A stretch of DNA of 64,000 bases. Source: Tetrahymena elliotti 4EA (lineage: Eukaryota > Ciliophora > Oligohymenophorea > Hymenostomatida > Tetrahymenidae). Where the stretch lies: contig JH720295.1 in assembly GCA_000231825.2 (NCBI GenBank), positions 233,498 through 297,497 of the forward strand, in the 5' to 3' direction. The position numbers were made by a program, and so were the translations under genes. The notes under the pieces were generated by a model that did not search any database, was not told the DNA's origin, and saw nothing but the letters and a program-made list of their open reading frames with translations. Of this stretch, positions 11,062 through 22,551 are shown in pieces. Numbering within the stretch: the first letter of the stretch is position 1; each line of letters begins with the position of its first letter.

Positions 11062-12569
11062 TTACTTTTAATAAAATTATGAAGCTTTAAATAAATATTC
11101 TCTTGCTTCTTATTACTAAAACTTCTTTATTTATCTTCTTTGGAATTCTTTTATCTTTTTAATTAAATTTTTAATTGTTTTTATTTAATTTTATTTATTA
11201 TTTATTGTTAAAAAAAGTTTTTTCATTCCAAAATAAAAAATAACTTATCATTCAAGAAAAATAATTTTTTATAGAATTTATGACCGATAACCTTTTTTTT
11301 TGATGAACTTTAATACTGGGTTAATGTACTTATTTTTTAATAATTTAGTAACAATATATTTTGTTGTGGTTATTAGTGTTTGGAGAAAACGACTGAGGTT
11401 TTTGAGTTTTTTTTATTTTAGATATCTGACACAGATTATCAAGGATGGTGATAAAGAATATTAATTAAGTGGATTGAACTTAAATAAAAGACATAACATG
11501 AATAAATATTACAAAGTTGAAAATATGATTTATTATTTTGGATTACTCAAATTATTGATAATTAAGATTACTTTAATCTTCCTTTTTTATCTCTTTTTAT
11601 TATCTCTAATTATTTATCTTCACCATAAAATTCATATGGTTTGGCATATATTTCTTTTGTAATTAACTAATCTTCTTCTAAAGTTAAATTTTTAACATCT
11701 TTATTGAAGTTAGTTTGGGTAATATGTTATAAAATGCAGATTTTGCTAGTATAAAGTGGTTACTCAAGAACAGTTATTCTTTGAAAAAATATTACGATAG
11801 GGTTTTAAAAAAAACCAATTATTTTTTAAAAAAATTTTTCTTCATTTTAAAAAAAGCTCAAGTATCTCAAAATTTCAATCATATTCTTTTTCTCCTCCTT
11901 TTTTTTTTTGAGCTAAAAAATTATATTACTTCTTAATGGTGAATTAATTGTTTTCATATTTTTAAGTTTGATATTAAAATTTAATTAAGAAATAAAAAAG
12001 CGCTAAGTGAGTAGTAAGTAAGTAAATAAATAAAAAGAATATTATAAAAACAACACTATTAGATAAGTGAGCCTGATTTATGAAAGATAAAAAAAATAGA
12101 ATTTGATGGATAATATAAAAATATGAAATTAACAATAAATTATAATTTTAATTGGAAGCAATATATTTTTTCTAAAGATAGATTTTCATTATAAATCTAA
12201 AACAATCAGAAAATTCACTTTGTTTCTTTCTTTCTTTCTACTTTTTTGATAATTAATTAATTAACTAATAGCTAAATATTCAAAGACCATAAATCTCAGT
12301 ATTTCCACTGAGATGTATGTATGTATGTTAGATTCTATCATAAAAATTCAAACTAACTTAACTTATTTAGCTGAATTTTTTCTTATCTTAATATATTTGG
12401 CTCAATTTATTGAATTTTAAGTTATTATGTACTACTTTAAACCTTATTAAAAGATCTTAGTATTTCCAGTTTATATAAATAGATAGATGATGCTTGTTGA
12501 AAATGATATATAATTCACCTAAAATATTTTGAAATGGTTTATTTGAAAAGGAATTTTATGTTTCTTTCC
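11062..12569. other. Noncoding spacer
   Basis: AT-rich spacer with microsatellite-like pieces such as (GTAT)n near 12313 and GTAAGTAAGTAAATAAAT near 12015. A 62-codon open stretch at 11474-11662 is hydrophobic and low-complexity and has no family match that I can see, so it is not called. Confidence 0.4.
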
Positions 12570-13315
12570 TCAAGACTATGATTAAGGGTTAGGAATGACT
12601 CTAGGAATAATGCCTTTAACCCATTCAATAACTGGAATAAGAATACCACCGCTTTTATCATCATCATCATCGTCACTACTTTCGTCATCGCTTTCTTCAT
12701 CACTATCTTCATCTTCTTTATTTTCTTTATCTTTATCTTCATCCTCTTTTTCTTTTTGTTTTTTATCATCTTTATTTTGCTTTTAGTTACTCTCAGATTC
12801 ATCTTACTTTTATTTCTTTTGAATCAGGTCAATTATTTATAAAATATCTTTATTTTCATTGCTAATACATGAATTTAAATCCTAAAATTCATCGCTTTTA
12901 ATGTTTGCTAATTCATCTTTATTAGTAGAGATTATTCTATGTTATTAAAAAGAAGTTTTTTAACATCAAAAAAATAAGTAACAAGTTTAAAAATTAAAAA
13001 TGATCCTATTACATGTAATTATTATTGTCTTTGGTAGCTGCATAAACTTTGTTCATGGTTACTTGCTTAAAATGCTTCAAGTAACTTTGAATGGAATCTA
13101 TTTTTTGACTGGACTATTTTAGATTAATTATAAACAAAAGTTAAAGATTGTTCAATGATTCTTATGTTAATTTTTATTCCCTAGCCTTAAAACTACATAA
13201 TGCTACTATAATAAAATGAACAAATAAAACAATCAATAAAACTTACAAAAAGAGGGATTGCCCAAATACTATTCAAAATAAGAAATCTTTTTAATGTAAT
13301 TGTTCTGCTTGCCAT
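12570..13315 (-). CDS. Small single-pass membrane protein with acidic tail
   Basis: Three-exon minus-strand gene of 210 residues: exons 13243-13315, 13013-13205 and 12570-12936, with introns of 37 and 76 bp. The exon lengths sum to 633, a multiple of three. The start MASRTITLKRFLILNSIW leads directly into a hydrophobic segment (FLILNSIWAIPLFVIALCSF, about residues 11-30), a signal anchor or signal peptide. Then come a helical, Gln-rich stretch, a long Lys/Asp/Glu/Ser run (ESDDESSDDDDDK), and a hydrophobic, Pro-containing end (GGILIPVIEWVKG, IIPRVIPNPQSQS). No family recognised. The acidic run could bind Ca2+ or basic partners, which is only inference from composition. Confidence 0.75.
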
Positions 13316-15225
13316 CTCTTTTATAGTGCTAATTTATATGTTTAATTAATTTATAAAGAGTGTTTTATTGATAGTTTGTATATTTTTTTAATTGTTAATT
13401 AATCAATGAATGAATCAATCTATTTTTAATATATTTTGATTTTATTACTCTCACAAAGGAATATTCGGTAGAAAATCTTAAACCAAATTATTATTAATTT
13501 ATCAAATTATTTATAATTCAATAATAAGTGTGCTTAGATTTATAACATTATACTATATTATGTATTATAATCAGAAACTCACTCATAAATTCATTCAATT
13601 ACATATTGAAATATTCTTCGTATCTTTTACTGCCTATGAGCCCCCTTCTTGTTAATTATCATTTATTATAAAATTTCCTGATGATTAAAGAATGAATGAA
13701 TTTATTTTATCTATCTATCTAAAGTATAGACTTAAGCTTACCCTTAAAGATATCCTTTTTTTAATTTCTTAATCAATAAAAACAATTTTTTTAAAATCAG
13801 CTCAAATAGAAGTTTAAATTTAAATCCAAATTTGTTGATATTTCCAAAATATTTTAAGTCTAAATCAAGTAATTTATAACTAAAATTAAAGATTACAAAT
13901 ATAATAACAAATGGGTTTTTAAAATTGTGTCAATAATTAATTAGTCAAAATTGTTTACTTCTAATAAATAAATTATAAAATCTACTTTATTCTTATAATT
14001 TAACCATATTACTTGATTAAAAACATATTATAATTTAATACATCTTTCATATTATGAACATTTAGACTTGAAAGGAAAAAACAAAAAACAATAAAATTCA
14101 ATTTTTATTTATTTATTTTCTTTTGAATATTTTACTTTAACATTTTATTATTATTTAATTTTATTATTAATTCAAAAAGTTTGAATTTTAAATCTGTCTG
14201 TTTAACTTTTAAAATATCAAATAGTGAATCCCATTTTAAAATTTAATCCAAAATCTGAGTTTATTTTCAAAAAATTGCTTTTGATAGCAAATTAACTCTT
14301 AAAAAATGAATTTAAAAATTCAAATTGAAAAAAAACATCTTGAAAAATAAATCAGTTAATTTTGTAAAAAATTAACAATTAAAGTAAAGTATTTTTTGCA
14401 TCAAAATATCAAAATGTTTAAAAAAGTAAAGTCAACAGAAAGATTAATTTATTTAAAAAATAGCTTTTCTATTTACTTGAGATGAAATTAATTTTATAAA
14501 ATTAATAAATTGCTACTTTTAAATCATTTAAATTATTTTATCAATATTTCCAAAAATTATTTTATTTAAGAGAGAAGAAATAGAGCTAGCTTGAAATAAT
14601 TTCCTAGAATTGCTAATGGTATAATTAAATCATTACAGGGGTAGTTAATATTTTCTTTCATTTTTTAACAATAAAATTAACAATAAATTTACAAAATTAT
14701 ATTTTTTGAATAATTAATTTTTGGAGATTCAAAAATCAATGTTCCAAAATCTCTTTGATCAACCATCCAGTTAATAAATAAATGGAAAATGTTGTTAATA
14801 TTTTTTATTTGTAATAATTTTAACAATCATTTATCATTCATTCTATTTATTAATAGCTTCTTTTTTTAATTGATATTTTGCAGCAGTGAGTGATTCCTTT
14901 TGACTAGAGATAAATTATCTATCAATCAATCCATTTGATTGTTAAGAGCAATCTCATTGTTCAATGAATGATATCGTTTTTATTGAATATATAAGAGCAA
15001 AAAAAACAAATAGAAGAAAAAATAAATGAATAAAAGAAAGAATTAAAAGGATGAATGAATGAAATAAATGGTTTTTTATTTTGAATTAGGAAGACTTATA
15101 ATAATAAAAAGGTTAATAAAAATATAACAATAGCTTATTGGATAGTATTATTGGATATATATACATATATAAGGAATAATTAGATAATTTATTAATCAAT
15201 CAGATAGCAAATAAGTAATAAACAA
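13316..15225. other. Noncoding spacer, divergent promoters
   Basis: About 1.9 kb between two divergently transcribed genes. It contains (TGAATGAA)-type repeats and long A/T runs and no recognisable coding exon. Promoters of both genes must lie here but no motif can be assigned. Confidence 0.4.
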
Positions 15226-16839
15226 ATGTCAAGAACTAGCACTGGATTTTATCCTTGGAATAACCGCACATCAAATACTTTACTTTTAAAGGATGATGTT
15301 GGAAGATCCAAGCCATCTGCATACAGTCTTCCACCTGTCGAGTACACTTATGGTAGACCTCTCGAACGTGATGAAGAAGGAGCTAAAGAAGGTAATTAAA
15401 AATTGTGAATTAGTTGGGTTCGAGTTCTTTTTCAAAATACAGAGAAAGACAATAAATTAGAATTAAAATAGTACTTCAAATGAAAAATATCTACTGACTT
15501 GATTGAAAATTACCATTTAGCACGAAGATAAATTGATTTTATTCATTCTAAAATATAAAAAGACATATAAATGCAACTTTTAAAAGAAGCAAACAGATAG
15601 TGTTCAAATAAATATTCCAAAAACATAATTTAACAATCGGATTTAATGAAGTTAAAAAAATTATTTTGGAAGAATCCAATTTAGAATTGTTTTGTTGTTG
15701 TTGTTTTATTCATAACTTGTTTGAAAATAAATAAATAGTGAGCATGACTTGGAAGTACCACATTGAAACTCGTGCTAAAGAACCTGATCGTGATTTTGCT
15801 AAGCTCAATAAGATGTCTCTTACTCAAGGTTTGCATAAATCAAATGTAATAATGAATATTATTTATAAATATAGACATATAAAAGCAACAACAAAACAAT
15901 ATTCGAATCCATTTTGGATTAATTTAGCAATAAAAATGTCAAAAAAGCTTAAAAAAATAATTTGTTTTTAGAAAAAGAGTGATTAAATCTAATTTATTTG
16001 TTTTTATTTTTTGGTTGATTGAGTGTTAAATTGCTTCCAAGGTTGATTGATTGATTGATTTGTAGATAGATTATTTATGATTGTAAAATAAGTTACGAAA
16101 GAGCAATTTATAATATTGACTGAATAAATGAATGAATGAAAAATAAATAAATAAACAAATAAATTTAACACTACAAAAAAAAAGACAGACAATAATGATA
16201 ATTATTATTAACAAATATTATTTTAACAATATTAGCAATTCTCTGATTACAGAAAAAGAGTCGATGCTCGTTAAAAGGTAGTTAAGGGACGTAATGCTCT
16301 TCCTTTATACATTCCTGAAGAAGAATTCAGATATGGTTTACCTAATAGGTATTCTTTAAATTACTTACATATTTATTGACTAATTTATTTCAATAATAAT
16401 AATAATAATAATAATAATAGACCTTCTACTCCAATTAAATTAGTTTTAGGTAATTGCTATGGTTTGGAATTCTAATAACGTATTGAATAAGATTATATGT
16501 ATAGATCTTAATAGGTAAATATATGGATAATAATTTAAAGCGATAGTAATATTTTATTTAATATGATAATAGGACTCTTTCAAGCCCAGATTATTGCCTA
16601 AAGGAAATAAGGCAAGTGACTTGAGTTACACTTTTACTAAATAAAAGCTGACTTAGATTTAATAAAATAACAATAAGGAATTATTCAAGTTGACCAAATT
16701 TAAAAAAGTATAACCCAGAACTAACACTTATTTGCATAAAAATGTAACTGATGTTGGAAAAACTTCAGAAGTCCCTAATCATGAAGACAATTAACATCAC
16801 TATGATGCCAACGAAGTCCCCAACCAAGCTGTTGAATGA
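15226..16839 (+). CDS. CFAP77: CFAP77, ciliary doublet-microtubule protein
   Basis: Five-exon gene encoding 234 residues: 15226-15391, 15739-15828, 16261-16348, 16421-16514 and 16573-16839; the lengths sum to 705 and close in frame. Regions recognised as CFAP77 (C9orf171) are LLLKDDVGRSKPSAYSLP followed by the YTYG motif near residues 20-45, TWKYHIETRAKEPDRDFAKL near 58-77, and EEEFRYGLPNR near 105-115. In this family the LGKP..YxLP..FxYG core is conserved. CFAP77 is known as a microtubule inner protein of the ciliary doublet, placed at the outer junction where the B-tubule joins the A-tubule. The C-terminal 90 residues are Lys/Asn-rich and more variable. A ciliary role fits a ciliate, and there are no other ciliary genes directly adjacent. 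The exon 3 acceptor (AAAGAG then TCGATG) is the least certain junction. Confidence 0.82.
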
Positions 16840-18250
16840 GGAGGATATTCTTTCATTCATCAATTTAATTTAAATATATCTTTTATCGTTGGTCATTCAT
16901 TCTTTAACTACCTTAGGTTTTGCTTGTTTATAAGCCCTAACATCCTAGTCAGATTAGCTTGTATTTTTTAGTCTTTTTTATAGCATATATTATTTAAGAA
17001 ATGAGAAAAAGAAAGAAAGTAACAAACAAACAAACAAACAAACAATCAAACAGACAGACAGACCTATAAATAAACAACAAATAAACAAATAAATACAAAA
17101 ATGAAATAAGCAGATAGAAGAAATATGTTACCTTCAATATACATTAATAAATATTACATCAAATTTGATTTATAATTATTATTCAATCAATCAATAAACC
17201 AACCAATATAAAATACCTTATTACATACATCTTACTTGCTGTTTTTATATATTATCGTTCTCTCCTTTTTTAATAGATTTTTTAAATTAATTCATACTTC
17301 ATTTATTGTATTTAATCTTTAATTTCAGTATTTTGAATCAAAAAATTGTAATCATTAAGTATCTGTTATACTTTTTAATAGCTTTGCTTAATCATTAATT
17401 CTTTCTTTTTATTCAATCTAAAAATGATTTCATTTACTTTTAATTTAGTGAATTTATCCACATCAAAAATCTTCTTTTTACATTTATAAACAAAACAAGC
17501 AATTATTTTTAATTAATTAATTAATTTCTATTTTTAAATGTACAATAGAAGTATCTTTTTTTATAAAAAAAAGTTAATTTTTGTTTTTACTGCTTAAATA
17601 AATATCAAAAACAATTTTACCAAAATATCAAATAAAAAATTTAAAAAGGAGAATCTTTTTGAGATTTATTTACTTGAATAACGATTATCTGAATATCTTT
17701 TTCTTTATTAAAGTAAATTTATAAAATATTGTTTTGTTAAAATGAAAAATTTCTAAATTTAAATTTATTTTGAAAATTATCAAATTTAATAGAGAGAAAT
17801 TCATTTTATTTGGTGTTGGTTATTATTTTGCTATGAATTATAATAATTTTAAAAGAAACAAACACTAAACAAAAATAATAATTAAACATGAAAAGTGTCT
17901 AAAGAATTATTCCTTTATTTATGGGAATTAAGATTTCTTTTAAGAGAGATTTTGAATTAAATATTTTTTTAAAATCAATAATAGAAAATTGTTGGTTTTG
18001 TTTTAAAAATGGATGAAACTTTAAAAAGGATTAAAAATGGATACATAAAGAAACAAAATTTAGATTGAATAGAAATGCAAAAAAGTAGATATATCAAAAT
18101 AGTTTTCCAGAAAATATTTAGCTAAAAAGCCAAATTTTTTAAGTACATTTGAATGTAAATTAATAAGAAAGATAGTGGTAGGAATCAAATTTCAAGAATA
18201 TTTCTTACAGAAATAATTAAAAAGATAAGTAGCAATAAGTAGTAGTAGAA
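16840..18250. other. Noncoding spacer with tetranucleotide repeats
   Basis: Contains (AAAC)n with (CAGA)n at about 17027-17062 and (AAAT)-type repeats, then AT-rich sequence. No coding frame recognised. Confidence 0.45.
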
Positions 18251-20182
18251 ATGTTAATTAGATAGTTCATTAAGTACTCATTCTCGAATGTTCGTCCAAT
18301 GAGAGTTAAATACATTTTGTAGAGTAATCACACTATGTTTAATCTTAACCATTTTAGGACAGCCTTGGCTGCATATTATTATGCTAGGTCCAACGGAGCA
18401 TCTTTTATCCTCCATCTGGATGACATTAAAGAATAGGTATTTTACATAAAGTCTTCAGAAAAAATGGATAAAATCAAATTTTTATAAATAAAAAATAAGC
18501 CGGATCACCAAGATTTTAGAGAACTTTATACAGGAATCTTAAAGCAATGTGTTAATTGGGATGAAGGTAAGTTTTACTAAAATTTAAATGCAAATTTTAA
18601 GATTAAATTATATGAATTGTAGGATATTAAAACTAATATGAAGAAGAAGGATAGTTTGGACCTTATGAAAGCTCCAAGAAATTAGATAAATATAAAGAGA
18701 TTGCTGAATAGTTGATCAAGGAAGGAAAAGCTTTCAGATGTTTCTGCGATAAGGAAACTCACATCCTTTAAAACAATTTAATTTATAAAAATAACAAAAT
18801 TCCTCAGTACAGTGGAGCATGTAGAAATTTAACAGAAGAATAAATCTAAAAGAAATTGAATGACAAAGTTGATTATTGCATCAGAATCAAAGTAATTTGA
18901 AGAAACACCATTTTAATTTAAAATGTATTATTTTTTATTAAATGAATTTAGACTGAAGAACTATCCAAAGACCCATATAAGAAAATTTACTATAAAGATG
19001 AAATCTAGTCAAATCCGTTTATTTACTAAGCCTTTTTGTATGACATGATTATTATTAAATCAAATGGTCAACCTTCCAAATTCTTTAGTTACTCAGTAGA
19101 TGATATTGACTAAAAGATAACTCATATAGTTAGAAACTAAGAATGGATGAAAGACATTCCGAAATAATAAGTTATTTACAGACTTTTGAATCATGAAGAT
19201 GAACCTAAGTTTTTCCATTTACCTAATATGCTTGATGTAATTTTACATTTCAACAAAATAATTCATTTATTTTTAATTATTTTTTTAAAATATATAGAGT
19301 TAACATAGATACTTTAAGAATGAAGAATTATTTAGATTCTTTTAGATGAAGGATTATTTAAAATAGGGAGTTTCAATTCATGCTTTAGCTAATTTTGCCA
19401 TCACATAAATTTGGAGAAATCAAGTTGTAAGTTAAAAAATTAGGTAGCTATAAGATGAAGGTAAGACACAAGATGAAATATATGCCTGTGAGTTATATAC
19501 ACCTGAATATCTTATGAACAGCTTCACCATGCAAGATATTAAGCAAGAAAGTTTTGAATTTGATTAAAATAAATTGAATTACTTCAACAGATACTTTATC
19601 CGTCAAAAATATTTACCTCTTTTCAGTGATGAGCCAAATTAAAAACAATCTGAAAGACTTATTGAAGAATTCAGAGAAATTCTATTAAAGCAATTAGGTC
19701 CTAATTTTAAGGAAGCAATTGAAAGAACAAAAGATAAAAACATAGTTTAAATTATTGAAATAGTTACTAATAGAATTAGAAGATATGAAGACCTTGTCTC
19801 TTATCCTTTCTTTTTCTTTGATCCTACTTACACCTCTCAAAGAGAAAAATCCTCTAGAGAATTAGTATTTAAAGATCCTGCTGTTAATGCTAAATACATC
19901 CAAATTATTAAAGATTTAATTAACATTTATAATAAAAAATTATCTGATGCCTCATTTGAAGAGAGTAACATTAATAAACAAGTCTCTTATTATATAAAAA
20001 ACGTCAACACCAAACTAAACTAAGACATCCAATACAAATTCTTGAGATTTACATTAACTGGCTATCACTAATCTCATGCAATCGGATTAGTTTCTTAAAT
20101 TATAGGAAAAGCTGCATGTTTGAGAAGACTCAGAAATATGCAAAAGTTGTTAGAAGAAATCCCTTAAGAAGAATAACAGTGA
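18251..20182 (+). CDS. Organellar-type glutamyl-tRNA synthetase-like protein, signature motifs lost
   Basis: Four-exon gene: 18251-18566, 18623-18891, 18952-19236 and 19298-20182. Total 1755 nt, 584 residues, frame closed. The N-terminus MLIRQFIKYSFSNVRP is basic and resembles a mitochondrial presequence. The class I GluRS fold is recognisable from FRTALAAYYYARSNGASFIL, then HLDD (family: [24 protein letters not shown]), WDEG, GPYESSKKLDKYKEIAEQLI, the CFCDKE region, and an anticodon-domain end YHQSHAIGLVSQIIGKAACL. The HIGH motif position reads NLNH, and the KMSKS position reads around QHRYFKNEE, so both ATP-binding signatures are absent. It may be a very fast-evolving mitochondrial enzyme or a synthetase-derived protein with another role. 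Five tRNA-Glu genes lie 0.9-2 kb downstream; these are nuclear-type and need not be its substrates. Confidence 0.78.
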
Positions 20183-20845
20183 ATGAATGCCTAATAAATA
20201 ATATGATTTAATAAATAAATATCTACAAATCCTAAAATTCTACTATTAATATTATTTAATTTATTATCCTATTAAATTCTATCTATATTTATATGTCAAA
20301 TGTAATATATTCAAGTCATTTTATTTCTTATATTCATTCATCTATTTTCTTTCTATTCGTTTTCAATTTATCAATTTACTAAAATTATTTCTATTCTTTT
20401 TTAAAGGAAAAATAAAGGATAAAAGTTTTAAATGCTTCATTTATGAAAATTATCATATTTATTGTTAAAATACTGCCTATTTAAGATTCACCATAAGCAT
20501 TTAAAACCAACATTTATTATATTATTAATTAATCAAAATATTCTTTTGACTTTGACATGTGTATTGAAAGGAATTGCAATCTTATCTAAACAAAATACTA
20601 AATTACTAAAATAATCATGTTATTTTTCTGAAATAAAAAATATTTTATTTTAAAATTTTTTGTTTTTTTCTCTGTTACTCTTTATCTTTGGATCAACAAA
20701 AATACTTTCTTTTGATCTTTAAAAAATTTTTCAAAAAATTTTGGTATGAAAAAGAATTATCTCGAAGTTTGCTTATATTCGGTCAGCATCCTTAACTACT
20801 GGGCCTCCTAGATTCATCAAAACTCCTAAAAATCTAAAAATTAAT
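20183..20845. other. Noncoding spacer
   Basis: AT-rich 3' flank of the synthetase-like gene. No coding or RNA feature was recognised before the first tRNA-like sequence. Confidence 0.4.
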
Positions 20846-20905
20846 TCCCCTTGAACCCTGGTCTGAAGGGTGAAAACCTTCTATCCTAGCCTAGACTATA
20901 GGGGA
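20846..20905 (-). pseudogene. tRNA-Glu pseudogene
   Basis: Sixty-nt relative of the neighbouring tRNA-Glu genes. Anticodon arm and acceptor ends are preserved, but about eight bases of the T arm (ACCGGGAC on the plus strand) are missing, the D arm is three bases shorter, and there are substitutions. It cannot form a normal cloverleaf, so it is a dead copy at the edge of the cluster. Confidence 0.85.
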
Positions 20906-21030
20906 TTACAATAAAGCAAACCATTTTTTTAAATAAGAATGGTTTTTTCTGATAGACAAAATAAAAAATTTTAATAAAATTTAAAATAAAATAGATCAAA
21001 TAGTTATAAAATAAGATAATTAAAAAGTGA

Positions 21031-21103
21031 TTCCCCCACCGGGACTTGAACCCGGGTCTGAAGGGTGAAAACCTTCTATCCTAACCTGCTAGACTATAGG
21101 GGA
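21031..21103 (-). tRNA. tRNA-Glu(TTC), copy 1
   Basis: 73 nt with discriminator A. Acceptor TCCCCTA pairs with TGGGGGA, the D arm is GTCT/GGAT, and the anticodon stem GAAGG/CCTTC encloses the loop TTTTCAC, with anticodon TTC reading GAA. The T arm contains GGGTTCAAGTCCC. A T5 run just downstream on the minus strand fits RNA polymerase III termination. CCA is not encoded. Same sequence as copies 2 to 5. Confidence 0.95.
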
Positions 21104-21460
21104 GTTACAATCTTAAATCTTTCCTTGCTTACTTAAAGTCTTATACAACTTTTTTTGTTATTACTGTCAAACTAAGTTTCCTTTGGCAATAAGATTTCTA
21201 ACTAAATAAGTATATATTTTCTTGACAAAAGTTTTAATTCTTATCCAAATATTTTATTTCAGTTTTGTTTTTAAATCAAGATTTGTGCTACCTATCAATA
21301 AACATTTTTTTTAGAAAAATTTAATAAATTAAAAGAATAGGCTATTTAAATTAAAAATGTGAAGTACAAATTATCTTTGTGTATGACTAGTTTTAGGTTT
21401 ATTCAACAAATTTCTATTTTTGCCTTTTATGTCTAGAAAAAAAATAAATATAAAAAGTAA

Positions 21461-21533
21461 TTCCCCCACCGGGACTTGAACCCGGGTCTGAAGGGTGAAA
21501 ACCTTCTATCCTAACCTGCTAGACTATAGGGGA
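21461..21533 (-). tRNA. tRNA-Glu(TTC), copy 2
   Basis: Same 73-nt sequence as copy 1, with TTC anticodon, intact stems and a T5 terminator on the minus strand. It forms with copy 3 a two-gene unit that is repeated by copies 4 and 5. Confidence 0.95.
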
Positions 21534-21637
21534 GTTACATTCTTTTTCGCCAATTTGTAACAAACTTTGCTAATTTTGATTTTTAGGTTAAGAAATAATA
21601 GTTAATTAATTTACTTTGAAAGACTAATCAAAAAGAA

Positions 21638-21710
21638 TTCCCCCACCGGGACTTGAACCCGGGTCTGAAGGGTGAAAACCTTCTATCCTAACCTGCTAGA
21701 CTATAGGGGA
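21638..21710 (-). tRNA. tRNA-Glu(TTC), copy 3
   Basis: Identical mature sequence to copy 1. The 104-bp spacer to copy 2 closely matches the spacer between copies 4 and 5. T5 run downstream on the minus strand. Confidence 0.95.
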
Positions 21711-21967
21711 TTACAATATTATAAATTGTTTTTTCAAAAAAGCTTGGCGCTTTTAGATTCTATTAAACAACAAAAAATAAACTTTACAAAAATGTGATTC
21801 AGAAAAATGTATTTTTATGCTGAAATTTAAAATTAAGAAGGGTATCACAAATTTTTTGAGGTTCTGAGAAAGTTTTTTTGTTGTTGAATCTAAAGAATTT
21901 TTGTAATTGATGAATACAATCAAAATACATAAAATGCTATATAAATAATTTTATTTTTAAAAAATAA

Positions 21968-22040
21968 TTCCCCCACCGGGACTTGAACCCGGGTCTGAAG
22001 GGTGAAAACCTTCTATCCTAACCTGCTAGACTATAGGGGA
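21968..22040 (-). tRNA. tRNA-Glu(TTC), copy 4
   Basis: Identical mature sequence to copy 1. It lies 507 bp from copy 2, the offset of the duplicated two-gene unit. Confidence 0.95.
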
Positions 22041-22146
22041 GTTACATTCTTTTTAGCTAATTTGTAACAAACTTTGCTAATTTTGATTTTTAGGTTAAGA
22101 AATAATAGTAAATTAATTTACTTTGAAAGCAACTAATCAAAAAGAA

Positions 22147-22219
22147 TTCCCCCACCGGGACTTGAACCCGGGTCTGAAGGGTGAAAACCTTCTATCCTAA
22201 CCTGCTAGACTATAGGGGA
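22147..22219 (-). tRNA. tRNA-Glu(TTC), copy 5
   Basis: Identical mature sequence to copy 1. It lies 509 bp from copy 3 and is the last member of the cluster, facing away from the nucleoredoxin-like gene. Confidence 0.95.
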
Positions 22220-22551
22220 GATACAATTCTTTTACTAAAACAAGCATTGCACAAAGTAAAATTTTTATCTTCATTGAACAAACGTTTTTTCATAAATTCT
22301 ACAAAGAAGGGAGAAATATTTTAAAGATTATAAAGGAGACTTCTTAGAATAAAATAGGTTTTTTTATTGAGATATTTAGAATCTTTTTTAAATGAGTGAA
22401 TGAATAAATAGAAGAAAGTAATTAATATATGAATGAATGTAACGAATTTAAGAAATTTGCAAAAAATAAATTAATTTATAATTTTTCAATATAAAAATTA
22501 ATAGAGATTTTTAGGTATTTATTTATAAGATAAGTTATCAATTTAGGCAAT
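22220..22551. other. Divergent intergenic region
   Basis: About 330 bp between tRNA-Glu copy 5 (minus) and the nucleoredoxin-like gene (plus). AT-rich, with no coding frame seen. It must hold the promoter of the plus-strand gene. Confidence 0.4.

Larger units (their letters stand above)
21461..22219. repeat. Duplicated two-gene tRNA-Glu unit
   Basis: Unit 1 (21461-21710) and unit 2 (21968-22219) each contain two tRNA-Glu genes. The spacers between the genes are nearly the same, sharing GTAACAAACTTTGCTAATTT and GGTTAAGAAATAATAG. This is a recent duplication of a pair, not five independent insertions. Confidence 0.85.

Noticed and set aside
11474..11662. Possible small hydrophobic protein
   Set aside because: Low complexity, no splice or family support, and this length is expected by chance with TAA/TAG or TGA absent.
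12595..12786. Plus-strand Ser/Leu-rich open frame
   Set aside because: It is the antisense of the Asp/Glu-coding exon of the 12570-13315 gene; GAT/GAA codons read backwards give Ser/Leu runs.
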